DNA of 53,608 nucleotides. Origin: Cloacimonetes bacterium UBA6097 (GTDB taxonomy: Bacteria; Cloacimonadota; Cloacimonadia; Cloacimonadales; Cloacimonadaceae). A model generated the notes under the pieces. It saw nothing but the letters and a program-made list of their open reading frames with translations, had not been told where the DNA came from and did not search any database. A program made the position numbers and the translations under genes. The DNA lies in the NCBI GenBank assembly GCA_002435865.1, contig DIWV01000007.1:1-53608 (forward strand), given 5' to 3'. Positions 1 to 8,257 of this stretch are shown here, one piece after another (positions within the stretch are counted from its first letter, which is position 1; each line of letters starts with the position of its first letter).

Positions 1-40
1 GTAATGCTACCGTATTGCTACCGTATTGCTACCGTAATGC
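1..40. repeat. 11-bp tandem repeat array, half-palindrome at left edge
   Basis: Three full 11-bp units (GTAATGCTACC, GTATTGCTACC, GTATTGCTACC) and a partial fourth (GTAATGC) run in register from the first base. The third or fourth base of the unit toggles between A and T. The same units form the right arm of the palindrome at 33411-33498, and the reverse complement occurs at the right edge of the window, so this is probably the right half of a palindrome whose left half is outside the window. No coding potential. Confidence 0.9.
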
Positions 41-91
41 ATCAGAGATTTAAGTATGGGTAATGTGCACAAAAACTGATAAGGAGTTAAT

Positions 92-128
92 CAAAAAAGA
101 AAAAGGGTACATATGATTTATGTACCCT
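92..128 (-). terminator. Intrinsic terminator of the M6 protease gene
   Basis: Read on the minus strand, a perfect 10-bp stem (AGGGTACATA / TATGTACCCT) with a 5-nt loop is followed directly by a T-rich tract (TTTTTCTTTTTT). It lies about 45 bp past the stop codon of the minus-strand M6 protease gene, in the right orientation to end its transcript. Confidence 0.8.
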
Positions 129-172
129 ATTGTTCAAAATAGAGTAATATATATGTGTTAATTTACAATACG

Positions 173-2872
173 TTATCTCACTAACAGCATCTTCCTGATT
201 TGTGCATAGCCTTTGGTTTCAAGTTTGTAATAATAGATACCGCTGGAAACAGACTTGCCCTGTTTATTGGTGCCGTCCCATGTAAAAGTATTAACCTGTG
301 ATTTGGTCAGACCATTAACAAGAACTTTAACTGTCTGCCCTTTGATATTAAAAACAGTCAGTTTAGCGGGAGCATTGGCATCTTTAAGGCTGAATTCAAT
401 CTGAGTATTGAGATTAAACGGATTTGGATAGTTTTGCTTTAAATTCGTCACAACAGGAGAAGTATCATCCTGCGAAGCAGTTATAAAATCGCCTGTAGTA
501 AAATTGCGGATATTGGTAAAATTGCTGCATCCTCCCGGATTACCGGAACGCACACGCCAGTAATATCTGGTATTGGCAGCAAGGGGCTGCAGGCGGACTT
601 CTGTGCCATACAAACTGTCATTTTCCTGGACGACATTGGAAAAATAGAAATCCAAAGCTACCTGATAATGATAATAATAGGCATAGGTCCCGCTATTCCA
701 CCTTAACAATGTATTCATAGGCTGATTTATGGCATTATTTGAAGGTACCACCAAAGCAGGAAGATTGGGAATGATGGAAATATCACCGGTGGTGAATTGC
801 TGCGTGGGACAATAATCACTGACGCTGACCATGGAAAAGGCGGCAACTCTCCAGTAGTATTGAGTGAATGGCATCAGGTTGTTGAATGCATAAGTTGTAT
901 CGGGTAAATCAATCATATTGATTACATTACTGATAAATTCGCTGTCCAGGGCAACCTGCAAAAGATATGATTCAGCTCCCTGTACTGAGTTCCATCTGAA
1001 GACAGGATTTGTAGGTGCATTCACCATCAGGTCTTGTGGGAAAACAGGTTCGGGAACAGCAATTGTGCTCAGGATTGTGAAAGTATAATTACAGTTGTCA
1101 ACTGCATTATTGGAAAGAGTTGTAACTTTAACCAGGCACTGGTCTGAATCTATTGCAGGGATACCTGCCCAGGTGTATGAACCGGTATTGGGAGTGCTGG
1201 CAGTAATAGTTTGCCATGTTTGTCCGTTATCAGGTGAGAACTCTACTTTGGCATTTCCAACCTGAGTGCGCGATTTCCAGGTAATAATTTTGGTAGCTCC
1301 GCCGAAGAAAGTTTCTCCTCCTTTGGGATATGTGACCTGAACATTGGAGATATTGACAGTGAAAGACATTGTCTCACCACCGGAAGCGCTGATGTTGCTG
1401 ATATCCAGACCACCGGGCATGTTGTCAGAAAGGAAACCATTTGGTACAGTTGACTCATTCATAAAGGTTCGTCCTTCCTGCACAGAAAAATGTGCCAGGT
1501 TGACAACTCCATTATCAGTTGTGCTTGTTCCCCCGGGTCTGTAAATATACAATTCATCAGGAGGACCCCCTGCATTACCGTCTTCATTTGTGTTCAAACG
1601 GTAAACCAATAATCCTGTTCCGGGAATAAGGGTATCGTAAATACCATATGGTTTGCGGTATTCAACAACATAATACTCGCTGCTTCTCCAGGAAGGGATC
1701 CTGTAAATATTGTTGGTAGCAGACCATAAAGAATTAATAGTATAAGTTCCTGATTGTGTTAAGGTTGGAACTGTCGGAACCCAATCAAGGTATTTGTATT
1801 TCATCCAGGCACTCATAGACTGAGGAGGATTGGTATTACCACTCATCAAATCCCAACTTCCGACGGGATCAATTGTATTATCGTAATATCTGTACAGGTC
1901 AGGAGCTCCCAAAGTATGAGTCATTTCGTGACTGAGAACACTATTTCCTGAGCTGTTTAAGAAGCTTTCCAACTGGAAGTTAAAGTCATACACTCGGGAA
2001 CCATTTATAAAAGCTGTAGAGTTATAAATCGACCACCTGTGAGGCCAGAGCAGAGTTGCCCAGGCTGTAGTTGAACCCTGTACGATAAAACATACATTAT
2101 CCACATCTCCGTCATCGTCTCCATCCAAATCAAGAGTTGCCGGAACCTGTGAACTTACGAAATTGACTGCTGCCGTTAATAAAGCAAATTCACGCGCTGC
2201 ACGTTCATCGTCATTATATTCATCATAACCGATGGTGTTGCTGGCTGAATAAGGCATATAATACTGACGCGGATGAGAATCCACATAACAGATGATGGTT
2301 GTACTATCAGGAATCGGATAAAAATGTGTACTGATGTGCAACTGATTGTACGATACAGCTTCAAAATAGTTACGCATGGAGTTATAACCGGGAGTTGCAG
2401 TATTAAACATATCATCATAAAAAGGCATAGTCTGGTTAAAATCAGGACTATTGGAAAACTTAATAAAGACAACCAGATTGTTAATCGTGCCAAAATGTGG
2501 AGCACGGCTGTTTCTTTCTATGGGATAATTGCCATAAAACCTGTTAGCTTTTTCTCTGATTTGCGCAGGAGAAAGATTAATCCCAACAGGCAGACCTAAT
2601 GCTAAAGGATCACTTTGTCCGACGATATACTGGCTGGATGCAACATTTCCATTGATATTGGTAGCCCAGGTGTACCATCCGGTTTGTTTATCCTGGATTA
2701 TTGTGTAGTTTCTATTATCGTGCAGCCAGTTATGAAATTCATCTCCACTGGCGAGCACATTTATCTCTGAACCATCAGGCTGGTTTATTGTAACTGGTTG
2801 ATTAAAAAGCTGTGCTGCAAAAACACTTACAGCAAAGGCAACAAGGCATAGAACAAACAACGTTCTTTTCAT
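173..2872 (-). CDS. Secreted M6-family metalloprotease with C-terminal sorting domain
   Basis: A predicted extracellular zinc protease of 899 residues. The N-terminus is a signal peptide (MKRTLFVLCLVAFAVSVFAA). The M6 (immune inhibitor A-like) catalytic domain carries HEMTHTLGAPDLY near residue 314, an HExxHxxGxxD zinc site. Fibronectin-like segments follow, with two copies of a motif ending YYWRVR/YYWRVA. The last 90 residues contain QNYPNPFN and end in a FlgD-like Ig fold (GIYYYKL...KMLLVR), typical of type IX secretion cargo. I chose the third in-frame start, at 2872, because GGAG sits 6 nt before it; a TTG and an ATG lie just upstream. It is a paralogue of the protease domain at the right end of the window. 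A clear terminator follows the gene. Confidence 0.9.
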   Translation of the reverse strand: MKRTLFVLCLVAFAVSVFAAQLFNQPVTINQPDGSEINVLASGDEFHNWLHDNRNYTIIQDKQTGWYTWATNINGNVASSQYIVGQSDPLALGLPVGINLSPAQIREKANRFYGNYPIERNSRAPHFGTINNLVVFIKFSNSPDFNQTMPFYDDMFNTATPGYNSMRNYFEAVSYNQLHISTHFYPIPDSTTIICYVDSHPRQYYMPYSASNTIGYDEYNDDERAAREFALLTAAVNFVSSQVPATLDLDGDDDGDVDNVCFIVQGSTTAWATLLWPHRWSIYNSTAFINGSRVYDFNFQLESFLNSSGNSVLSHEMTHTLGAPDLYRYYDNTIDPVGSWDLMSGNTNPPQSMSAWMKYKYLDWVPTVPTLTQSGTYTINSLWSATNNIYRIPSWRSSEYYVVEYRKPYGIYDTLIPGTGLLVYRLNTNEDGNAGGPPDELYIYRPGGTSTTDNGVVNLAHFSVQEGRTFMNESTVPNGFLSDNMPGGLDISNISASGGETMSFTVNISNVQVTYPKGGETFFGGATKIITWKSRTQVGNAKVEFSPDNGQTWQTITASTPNTGSYTWAGIPAIDSDQCLVKVTTLSNNAVDNCNYTFTILSTIAVPEPVFPQDLMVNAPTNPVFRWNSVQGAESYLLQVALDSEFISNVINMIDLPDTTYAFNNLMPFTQYYWRVAAFSMVSVSDYCPTQQFTTGDISIIPNLPALVVPSNNAINQPMNTLLRWNSGTYAYYYHYQVALDFYFSNVVQENDSLYGTEVRLQPLAANTRYYWRVRSGNPGGCSNFTNIRNFTTGDFITASQDDTSPVVTNLKQNYPNPFNLNTQIEFSLKDANAPAKLTVFNIKGQTVKVLVNGLTKSQVNTFTWDGTNKQGKSVSSGIYYYKLETKGYAQIRKMLLVR

Positions 2873-2967
2873 AAACATCTCCAAATAAATCTATAGGTAT
2901 AGGTATTAAAGCACGTTTTATTCCTCATAGCAGATATTTATAAACAGGCTTTAACGTTTAGCGGACT

Positions 2968-4089
2968 CTATTTCAACATTTCCTTAAAGGTATTGAATAC
3001 TTTGGGATCGATACTGTGAGCTCCTTCAAAGGTCTGCAGGATTACGTTTAAGCCTTTCTTCTTAAGAACATCATAAGCCTTCTGACCTTCTGTAAATGCA
3101 ACAACATTATCATTCGTGCCGTGGCTGATGATAATCTTCATCTTTTTGGAAGCCTTATAATCTTTTTCTTTGAAGATTTCCGTAACAAGACCTCCACCGC
3201 AAGCTATCAAACCATCGAAGTCTTTGGGATTTTTCAGAGCCAGCATATAGCCATAATATGCTCCCTGTGAAAAACCGAACAGCCAGGTTTGTTTTACCCT
3301 GTATTGTTTCCGGATTTGTTCAGCCAAATCCGTTATATAATCATCCAGCCAGTTAAAGGCTTTTAAAGATGTTTTGCTTTCACGCTGAACAAAAGGTTCC
3401 CAACTGAAAGCGGCATTCTCACCTTCTGTAAACGCATAAGGTGCTTCAGGCACAACAAAAATTACATCATCATCTTCCAGATACTTCCATAATGCTGAAA
3501 AATTATTTGCTTTACCCCCAAAGCCATGCAGTCCTATCAGGAGTGTATATGATTTATCGGCATCATAGTTCTTTGGAAGGTGTATCCAATAAGGCAGCAA
3601 GGTTTTGGCACCAAAGTACTCCATTTTACCTGTATAATATGTCTTTTTCTCAGACCAGGTTATAATGGAATCGACAACGCCGGAAAATGTTTTATTGGTT
3701 TTAACCTTATCAAAGTCTTTATCTTTCCGGATATGGTCAACATTGTTAAAACCTGCTTTATAAGCCAGTTTAAGATATTTGGCGGCAAGATTGGGTTTAT
3801 CCATTAAACCAAAACAACAGGCAAGATTGTACCAGCTATTGGCATCCTGAGGATATGATTTGAGATAAACCATATAATATTTTGCCGCAGTTTCAAAATC
3901 ACCTTTTCCATAAGCATCATAAGCAGTTGCAGCGAATGCTTTAACTTCATCTCCAACCGGAGTCGAAGGATCAAAAGTATAAATATCAATATGTTCCGGT
4001 TCCAGCATACTGGTATGTGCTGCAGCATTATCCTGCGCAAAACAATAGGCTGAAACTAATAATAATAGGATAAGTAAGCGGACTTTCAC
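2968..4089 (-). CDS. TPR-containing secreted alpha/beta hydrolase (esterase)
   Basis: A 373-residue exported protein. The GTG start is preceded by GGGGAGGA at good spacing. A signal peptide (residues 1-19, ending CFAQ) is followed by two TPR-like helical repeats (about residues 45-115, with AKYYMVYLKSYPQDANSWYN). A phospholipase/carboxylesterase-type alpha/beta hydrolase domain follows. The nucleophile elbow GFSQGAYYG supplies the serine, SHGTNDNVV the likely aspartate and EGAHSID the histidine. LLIGLHGFGG is the usual oxyanion-side HGxGG segment. The substrate is unknown; peptide or carbohydrate esters are possible. It stands alone between the M6 protease and the DOMON cluster, all on the same strand. 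The hydrolase assignment is firm and the substrate is not. Confidence 0.85.
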   Translation of the reverse strand: MKVRLLILLLLVSAYCFAQDNAAAHTSMLEPEHIDIYTFDPSTPVGDEVKAFAATAYDAYGKGDFETAAKYYMVYLKSYPQDANSWYNLACCFGLMDKPNLAAKYLKLAYKAGFNNVDHIRKDKDFDKVKTNKTFSGVVDSIITWSEKKTYYTGKMEYFGAKTLLPYWIHLPKNYDADKSYTLLIGLHGFGGKANNFSALWKYLEDDDVIFVVPEAPYAFTEGENAAFSWEPFVQRESKTSLKAFNWLDDYITDLAEQIRKQYRVKQTWLFGFSQGAYYGYMLALKNPKDFDGLIACGGGLVTEIFKEKDYKASKKMKIIISHGTNDNVVAFTEGQKAYDVLKKKGLNVILQTFEGAHSIDPKVFNTFKEMLK

Positions 4090-4190
4090 GATATTCCTCC
4101 CCTATAACTGATTTGTTTATCGTCTGCATTTTCTGATACTTGTGGTATTAAGTCAAGAATAATAGCCTTAATATTGCATTATCTGCATAT

Positions 4191-4261
4191 AAAAAAGAAG
4201 TCCAATTCATCTGATAATCAAAGGGAAGTGCTTTATTTCTCAGGTAAATCGAACTTCTTAA
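4191..4261 (-). terminator. Long structured hairpin with T-tract after the DOMON gene
   Basis: On the minus strand, AAGAAGTTCGATTTACCTGA pairs with the downstream TCAGATGAATTGGACTTCTT through about 20 positions: 16 Watson-Crick pairs, three G-U pairs and one mismatch. The loop is about 25 nt and TTTTTT follows. The wobble pairs work only in a minus-strand transcript, so this is the terminator, or a structured 3' end, of the DOMON gene transcript. Confidence 0.65.
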
Positions 4262-4277
4262 TATATATAATACTATT

Positions 4278-5111
4278 TTATCGTAACAGAAATATTTTGT
4301 AGCTTTGAGACTGTCTCTCTGATTCTATTTGCAGGAAATAAATTCCGTCAGGCAGGGCTTTGTCTTTGTCGTTTCTACCGTTCCAGATAAAATTGTTTTC
4401 ACCTTGCTTGTAATAGGTTTGCGGAATTGTTTTAACTTTTTGACCTTTGGAATTATAGATGGCAATGTTAAGTTGAGAATCAGATTTTAATTGGAACGTT
4501 ATATTTGTTTGTGAGCTAAAAGGATTGGGATATGAGCTTATGCCAGACAGAGAAGTTACAACGTAGTCATCATGCACACTAACAGGCTGGGGAATAGTAA
4601 TCTGAGCACTACCCCTGGCTGCATGACCGGAAGTATAGTTATCTGCACCTCCAAATCCACGTGCAAGAAGAACATCATATGTCTGACCAATAACCAATGC
4701 CCTGTCAAAATTATCACCTGAATTGAGTGGAATTATAAAATTGAGTTGTGTTACACCTGCTTCCTCAGAAGAACTTACACTGATTATGTTATCCGTACCT
4801 CCCAGGGATGTATCTGAAGCATGGGAACTCGGAGAAGTACCCCAATCATCCCTGATAAATGAACCTCCGGAGTGGTAGCCAATAATGAAATTAGCACTCT
4901 GCATACCAGTGGAAGGAGCAAAACCAACAGCAATCCACCCCGTAGTCGAGGCTATCAACTGGCAGTCAAGATTTTGCATGTCTGCAGTAACTAAATAATT
5001 CAAAGTAACACCTGCAGCGGTCACGGTAGAATAGGGAGGATCTTTTACACCATTTGCCAAGGCAAAGCCAATACTAAATAAAATCATTGCAATCGAAATC
5101 AAATGTTTCAT
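4278..5111 (-). CDS. Secreted DOMON-domain protein with sorting domain, possible b-haem binder
   Basis: A 277-residue exported protein with a signal peptide (residues 1-20). A DOMON domain spans about residues 28-172 (TTGWIAVGFAPSTGM...). DOMON domains bind haem b or sugars. Met70 (in APSTGM) and His163 (in SGHAARGSA) sit at the positions used as axial haem ligands in haem-binding DOMON proteins, so a secreted b-type cytochrome is possible. The last 85 residues are a FlgD-like fold with SSYPNPFSS and GIYFLQI, a type IX-like sorting domain. ATG follows AGGAGA at good spacing. It is the last gene of a three-gene minus-strand cluster with a barrel protein and a small secreted protein. The domain call is solid; haem is inference. 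Confidence 0.8.
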   Translation of the reverse strand: MKHLISIAMILFSIGFALANGVKDPPYSTVTAAGVTLNYLVTADMQNLDCQLIASTTGWIAVGFAPSTGMQSANFIIGYHSGGSFIRDDWGTSPSSHASDTSLGGTDNIISVSSSEEAGVTQLNFIIPLNSGDNFDRALVIGQTYDVLLARGFGGADNYTSGHAARGSAQITIPQPVSVHDDYVVTSLSGISSYPNPFSSQTNITFQLKSDSQLNIAIYNSKGQKVKTIPQTYYKQGENNFIWNGRNDKDKALPDGIYFLQIESERQSQSYKIFLLR

Positions 5112-5144
5112 AATACTATCTCCTGTTTAACTAAAGAGTTAATA

Positions 5145-5906
5145 CTATAAGTGCCTCTGTACATTGAAACCGAATTTAAGGTCTTTCAAATAACTTCCCA
5201 TGGTGGATTGACGCAAAGTCATACCCTCATTGGTACCCAAGACAAACATAAAATGATGCCCATAAGTATCCAGCTTTATACCGGTCGAAAAACAATCATA
5301 TTTACGGATAAGGAATTGCAGGTTACCTGTGGCAGAATCTCTGTCCCAGACAGGATAATATTCAAACAGATACGTCAGGTTCTGCAGGATTTTTACCCCT
5401 GCTCCAAATCCGCTTACAAATCTTTCTTCTTCGGTGTCATAGCCCAGATTTGTATTCAGAATCAATCTGTCGTACAATGGTTTGTTTTGTACTGCAAGAA
5501 GAAAAAGGAAGTTTTTATGTCGTTCTTCCGGATTAATGAAATCCTGGTATGAGAAGTATTCCAGATTTGTCTGTGCCTGAACAGGGAATTCAGGTGGAGT
5601 AAAGCACCAGGAAGCATCTGCAGTATACTCGTTGTTATCTTTTATGTAACCAAGCTTAAGCTCAAGTTTGCGAATAAATGCCTGCCTGTAAAAAAGAGCT
5701 ACATTTGCACCTCTGTTCATACCAAAAAAGGTATCCAAAGGCTCTTCATCAAAAGCACCCCTGAATCTATGCTGGATAGATACTTCTGCTTCCCAATTGT
5801 TTAATTGAGCAGGTGTTACAAGACCAATCAAATTGTCCTGGTAACTATACAGATTTACGACAAACAATAATATGAACAGTACGAAAAAATACTTGCCCTG
5901 TCGCAT
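5145..5906 (-). CDS. DUF5777-like outer-membrane beta-barrel protein
   Basis: About 253 residues with an N-terminal signal sequence (RQGKYFFVLFILLFVVNLYSYQ). The mature part is rich in alternating aromatic strands. The segment SIQHRFRGAFDEEPLDTFFG followed by NRGANVALFY resembles the DUF5777 family of predicted outer-membrane barrels from the Bacteroidetes side of FCB. I placed the start at ATG 5906; a TTG lies three codons upstream. The upstream gene ends 13 bp before this start, so the two are probably co-transcribed, with the DOMON gene 33 bp downstream. Function unknown. A role as porin or anchor for the DOMON protein is only a guess from position. Confidence 0.65.
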   Translation of the reverse strand: MRQGKYFFVLFILLFVVNLYSYQDNLIGLVTPAQLNNWEAEVSIQHRFRGAFDEEPLDTFFGMNRGANVALFYRQAFIRKLELKLGYIKDNNEYTADASWCFTPPEFPVQAQTNLEYFSYQDFINPEERHKNFLFLLAVQNKPLYDRLILNTNLGYDTEEERFVSGFGAGVKILQNLTYLFEYYPVWDRDSATGNLQFLIRKYDCFSTGIKLDTYGHHFMFVLGTNEGMTLRQSTMGSYLKDLKFGFNVQRHL

Positions 5907-5919
5907 ATTAGTCAATCCG

Positions 5920-6264
5920 CTACTTTATTTCCAGTGTCTGGCTTTTCTTTCCTGTCTTATTGCAGGTTGTCGTTATCACAAGTTTGTCATTTGGCTTGAG
6001 ATTGTTAATCTTATAAATCAATGCTCCGCCTTCCATAGAATCCTGATAAGTAAGTTCCTGGCGAATTAGTTCTGTCTTGCCTTTCATGACTACTACTTCT
6101 TTTATATAGTGGTCTGCATTGTTTTTAACTTTATGCAAGAAATTAATAGCGAGTAAATTGCTTTCTTTGTCAAAATTAGCATTTACAACGTTGGCAGGAT
6201 GCGCAGGTAAAGCAACAATGATAGCAAGGAATACTATTGTAAATAGAAGCGTAAGTTTTTTCAT
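5920..6264 (-). CDS. Small secreted protein, SORL/desulfoferrodoxin-like fold (tentative)
   Basis: A 114-residue protein with a signal peptide (residues 1-20, ending ALPAHPA). The mature part (HPANVVNANFD...INFLHKVKNNADHYIKEVVV...TTTCNKTGKKSQTLEI) resembles small periplasmic proteins related to the Ig-like superoxide reductase domain. The conserved HP, H-x-V, HYIK and C-N-x-x-GKK positions support this, but I cannot show that an iron site is complete. It is the first gene of the envelope cluster that continues with the barrel and DOMON proteins, which would make a redox theme for the cluster plausible. Confidence in the gene is high and in the family moderate. Confidence 0.6.
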   Translation of the reverse strand: MKKLTLLFTIVFLAIIVALPAHPANVVNANFDKESNLLAINFLHKVKNNADHYIKEVVVMKGKTELIRQELTYQDSMEGGALIYKINNLKPNDKLVITTTCNKTGKKSQTLEIK

Positions 6265-6341
6265 GATATCCTCTCTTATTAAAATTTATATTTATATGAT
6301 AATAAAATAGATAAAAAAGGCAAGAGAAGATTTATTATGCT

Positions 6342-7112
6342 TTATTTATAGCCTTTGCCTTTGCCGTGGAAGAGGACATGGATGCGGTTGAACAATTGCC
6401 GGAAGCGATAGACCATTTCTTTGGAAGGATTGAGCTGGGCAAACATTTTCTTAAAGAAAACATCCCAGTTGGTGGTTTCATAGTCCTGGAAGAAGCCTAT
6501 AGATTTGAGGACTTCTTTCATATAGGTCTGCACTTTAACAAGTTCTTCATTATTAACAGCAGGAGCATCCAGATCTTCTATATCGGTGGAAACCTGCTTT
6601 CCAATCAGTTTTTGAGAAGCATTGCGTACAGGATAACTCCATAGTTCCCAGGCAGCAAGAGCAACAGATTGTGCAAGATTGATAGAAGGAAAATCAGGAT
6701 TAGCGGGAATATGACAGCGTAATTGGCAAAGTTCTGCTTCTTCATCAGTAAGACCCCAGGTTTCCCTGCCAAATACAAGACCGAGTTTCAGATGCGGATT
6801 ATTGTAAAAATATTCTCCAAGGTTCCAGGGATTCATATCAACCGGCTTGAGTTTACCTACCCGTCTGGAAAAAGCAATCACTCTGTCCAAGTCTTTAATT
6901 GCATCAGCCAGGGTATCATAAATGACCGCATTATCAATAATATGCTCAGAGTGCATGGCAAGATAGAAATCATTTTTATGGGGAATAGAACCGACAATTC
7001 GTAAGTTAGGAATGCAAAAATTATTGAGGATACGGGCAACAGCGCCCACGTTTCCGGCATAGATGGGCTCAACAAGTATGATGTAGATGTTACTCGGGAC
7101 TTGGTTTTTCAT
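6342..7112 (-). CDS. TrmH/SpoU-family tRNA or rRNA methyltransferase, TrmJ-like
   Basis: About 256 residues. The SPOUT fold signature is clear: IILVEPIYAGNVGAVARIL (motif 1, with the conserved N and R), GLVFGRETWGLTDEE (motif 2) and IPANPDFPSINLAQSVALA (motif 3, the knot that binds S-adenosylmethionine). The length and the C-terminal helical extension fit TrmJ, which 2'-O-methylates position 32 of tRNAs, but another rRNA target is possible. The start is uncertain. ATG 7112 gives a family-like N-terminus but has no good Shine-Dalgarno sequence. ATG 7136 lies inside a dispersed repeat that has landed at the gene's 5' end. Confidence 0.85.
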   Translation of the reverse strand: MKNQVPSNIYIILVEPIYAGNVGAVARILNNFCIPNLRIVGSIPHKNDFYLAMHSEHIIDNAVIYDTLADAIKDLDRVIAFSRRVGKLKPVDMNPWNLGEYFYNNPHLKLGLVFGRETWGLTDEEAELCQLRCHIPANPDFPSINLAQSVALAAWELWSYPVRNASQKLIGKQVSTDIEDLDAPAVNNEELVKVQTYMKEVLKSIGFFQDYETTNWDVFFKKMFAQLNPSKEMVYRFRQLFNRIHVLFHGKGKGYK

Positions 7113-7132
7113 TACAAAGTAACGTTTATTTG

Positions 7133-7206
7133 TCATTCCTGCGCAGGCAGGAATCCAGTTCTTTTAACAATTGAAAAATATGATTCCCGCCTGTGCGGGA
7201 ATGACA
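7133..7206. repeat. Paired-hairpin dispersed repeat
   Basis: Two related hairpins are separated by about 26 bp. One has arms ATTCCTGC / GCAGGAAT, the other ATTCCCGC / GCGGGAAT, with 4-nt loops and a TCATTCC / GGAATGA outer flank. A related hairpin (TTCCAGC-GAAG-GCTGGAA) occurs at 38754. The element sits between the minus-strand methyltransferase and AlkD-like genes and may also act as a weak terminator for the latter. Confidence 0.8.
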
Positions 7207-7249
7207 TAATAAGTAGTATGTTCTTGATAACAAATAAGAGAGAGCATTA

Positions 7250-8074
7250 CTATTTACGATTCATGATCTGGGCTAGTTTGGCACCCATCTGGGAAACATT
7301 GGTATTGGGATCGCCTTTCCATTCCTTAACGGTTTTTTGGGTAATATTGATAAAATCGTGGGTTTTTTCTCGTTTGCTGCGCTGCATCAGGATATTAGCA
7401 AGTTTTTTCATTGTCATCCAGATAGTGCGGATACGCTTTTCATCTGCATCCAAAAGCCAGCTTTTGATGGCAGCATAACATTGTACGGGGCGCATCCTGC
7501 CAACCTGGGTCAGCACATGTGTGATTTTTTTCTGCACATCATCGCTTTCATCATCCAAAAGCTTATTAATAAAGTTCATGATATAGGCAGGATCCTTACC
7601 GGCGATGTTTTCCATGCCGTGCATAGACATAGCGCGCTTCTTTTCATTATCTGATTCAGCCCAGAATGGCATCTGTTCTTTCATGACATCGCTATGATAT
7701 TTCCACATCTCAACAGCAATTGTTTCAGATTCCCAGGGCACCGATTCGATTGTTTTTTCGATGGTCTTTATGATAACGGCAGGATTATCCTGACGCTTAT
7801 AATAAAAGTAAAACAGAGCAGTAGCACGGATTCCGTAAAGCCTGTGCTCCAGCATTTCACTGCAGATTTTATCCAGAGCACCATTGCCTTCATAATTAGC
7901 CAATCTTCTGCCCAGTTCTTCACGCGTAAAGTAATTGGGAGTATTTGCCATTTCAAGGATTTTCTTCTCTGCCAGACCGGGATTATCTTTATCCAAAGCT
8001 TTGAAGATTTTGTCGACATGGTCGTCCATTTCTTTGATGTCGTCGCCTGTGAGTCTTCCCACGTTTTTGATCAT
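7250..8074 (-). CDS. HEAT-repeat protein, AlkD-like DNA alkylation repair family (tentative)
   Basis: A 274-residue all-helical protein without signal peptide. Helical pairs such as LAEKKILEMANTPNYFTREE, YGIRATALFYFYY and ETIAVEMWKYHSD give a HEAT-like solenoid of AlkD type. SESDNEKKRAMSMHG-like and LTQVGRMRP segments correspond to the region where AlkD proteins carry R-A and E-V-G-K positions. AlkD enzymes excise bulky alkylated bases, but I cannot identify the catalytic Asp and Trp, so this could be a diverged structural homologue. Start ATG follows GGAGC. A second family member lies at 38.9 kb. Confidence 0.6.
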   Translation of the reverse strand: MIKNVGRLTGDDIKEMDDHVDKIFKALDKDNPGLAEKKILEMANTPNYFTREELGRRLANYEGNGALDKICSEMLEHRLYGIRATALFYFYYKRQDNPAVIIKTIEKTIESVPWESETIAVEMWKYHSDVMKEQMPFWAESDNEKKRAMSMHGMENIAGKDPAYIMNFINKLLDDESDDVQKKITHVLTQVGRMRPVQCYAAIKSWLLDADEKRIRTIWMTMKKLANILMQRSKREKTHDFINITQKTVKEWKGDPNTNVSQMGAKLAQIMNRK

Positions 8075-8257
8075 ATCAGCTCCAATCGTAATCTACCTAT
8101 TCTGATTCGGCAAAAGGGTTTGCCTGTAAGTCAATAGATATGTTTATCTTGATATAGTGTAAGGTATTTCTTTTGTTTATACAAATCGTATAAGCTTGGA
8201 TTTATCTGTTTATGCATAACAAGATAATCAAACTTTCATTATTGTCAAGGGAATTTA

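Noticed and set aside
1..40. Possible CRISPR array from the 11-bp tandem repeats here, at 33411 and at 53587
   Set aside because: The units are too short, abut directly with no spacers, and occur as inverted halves. No cas genes are nearby.
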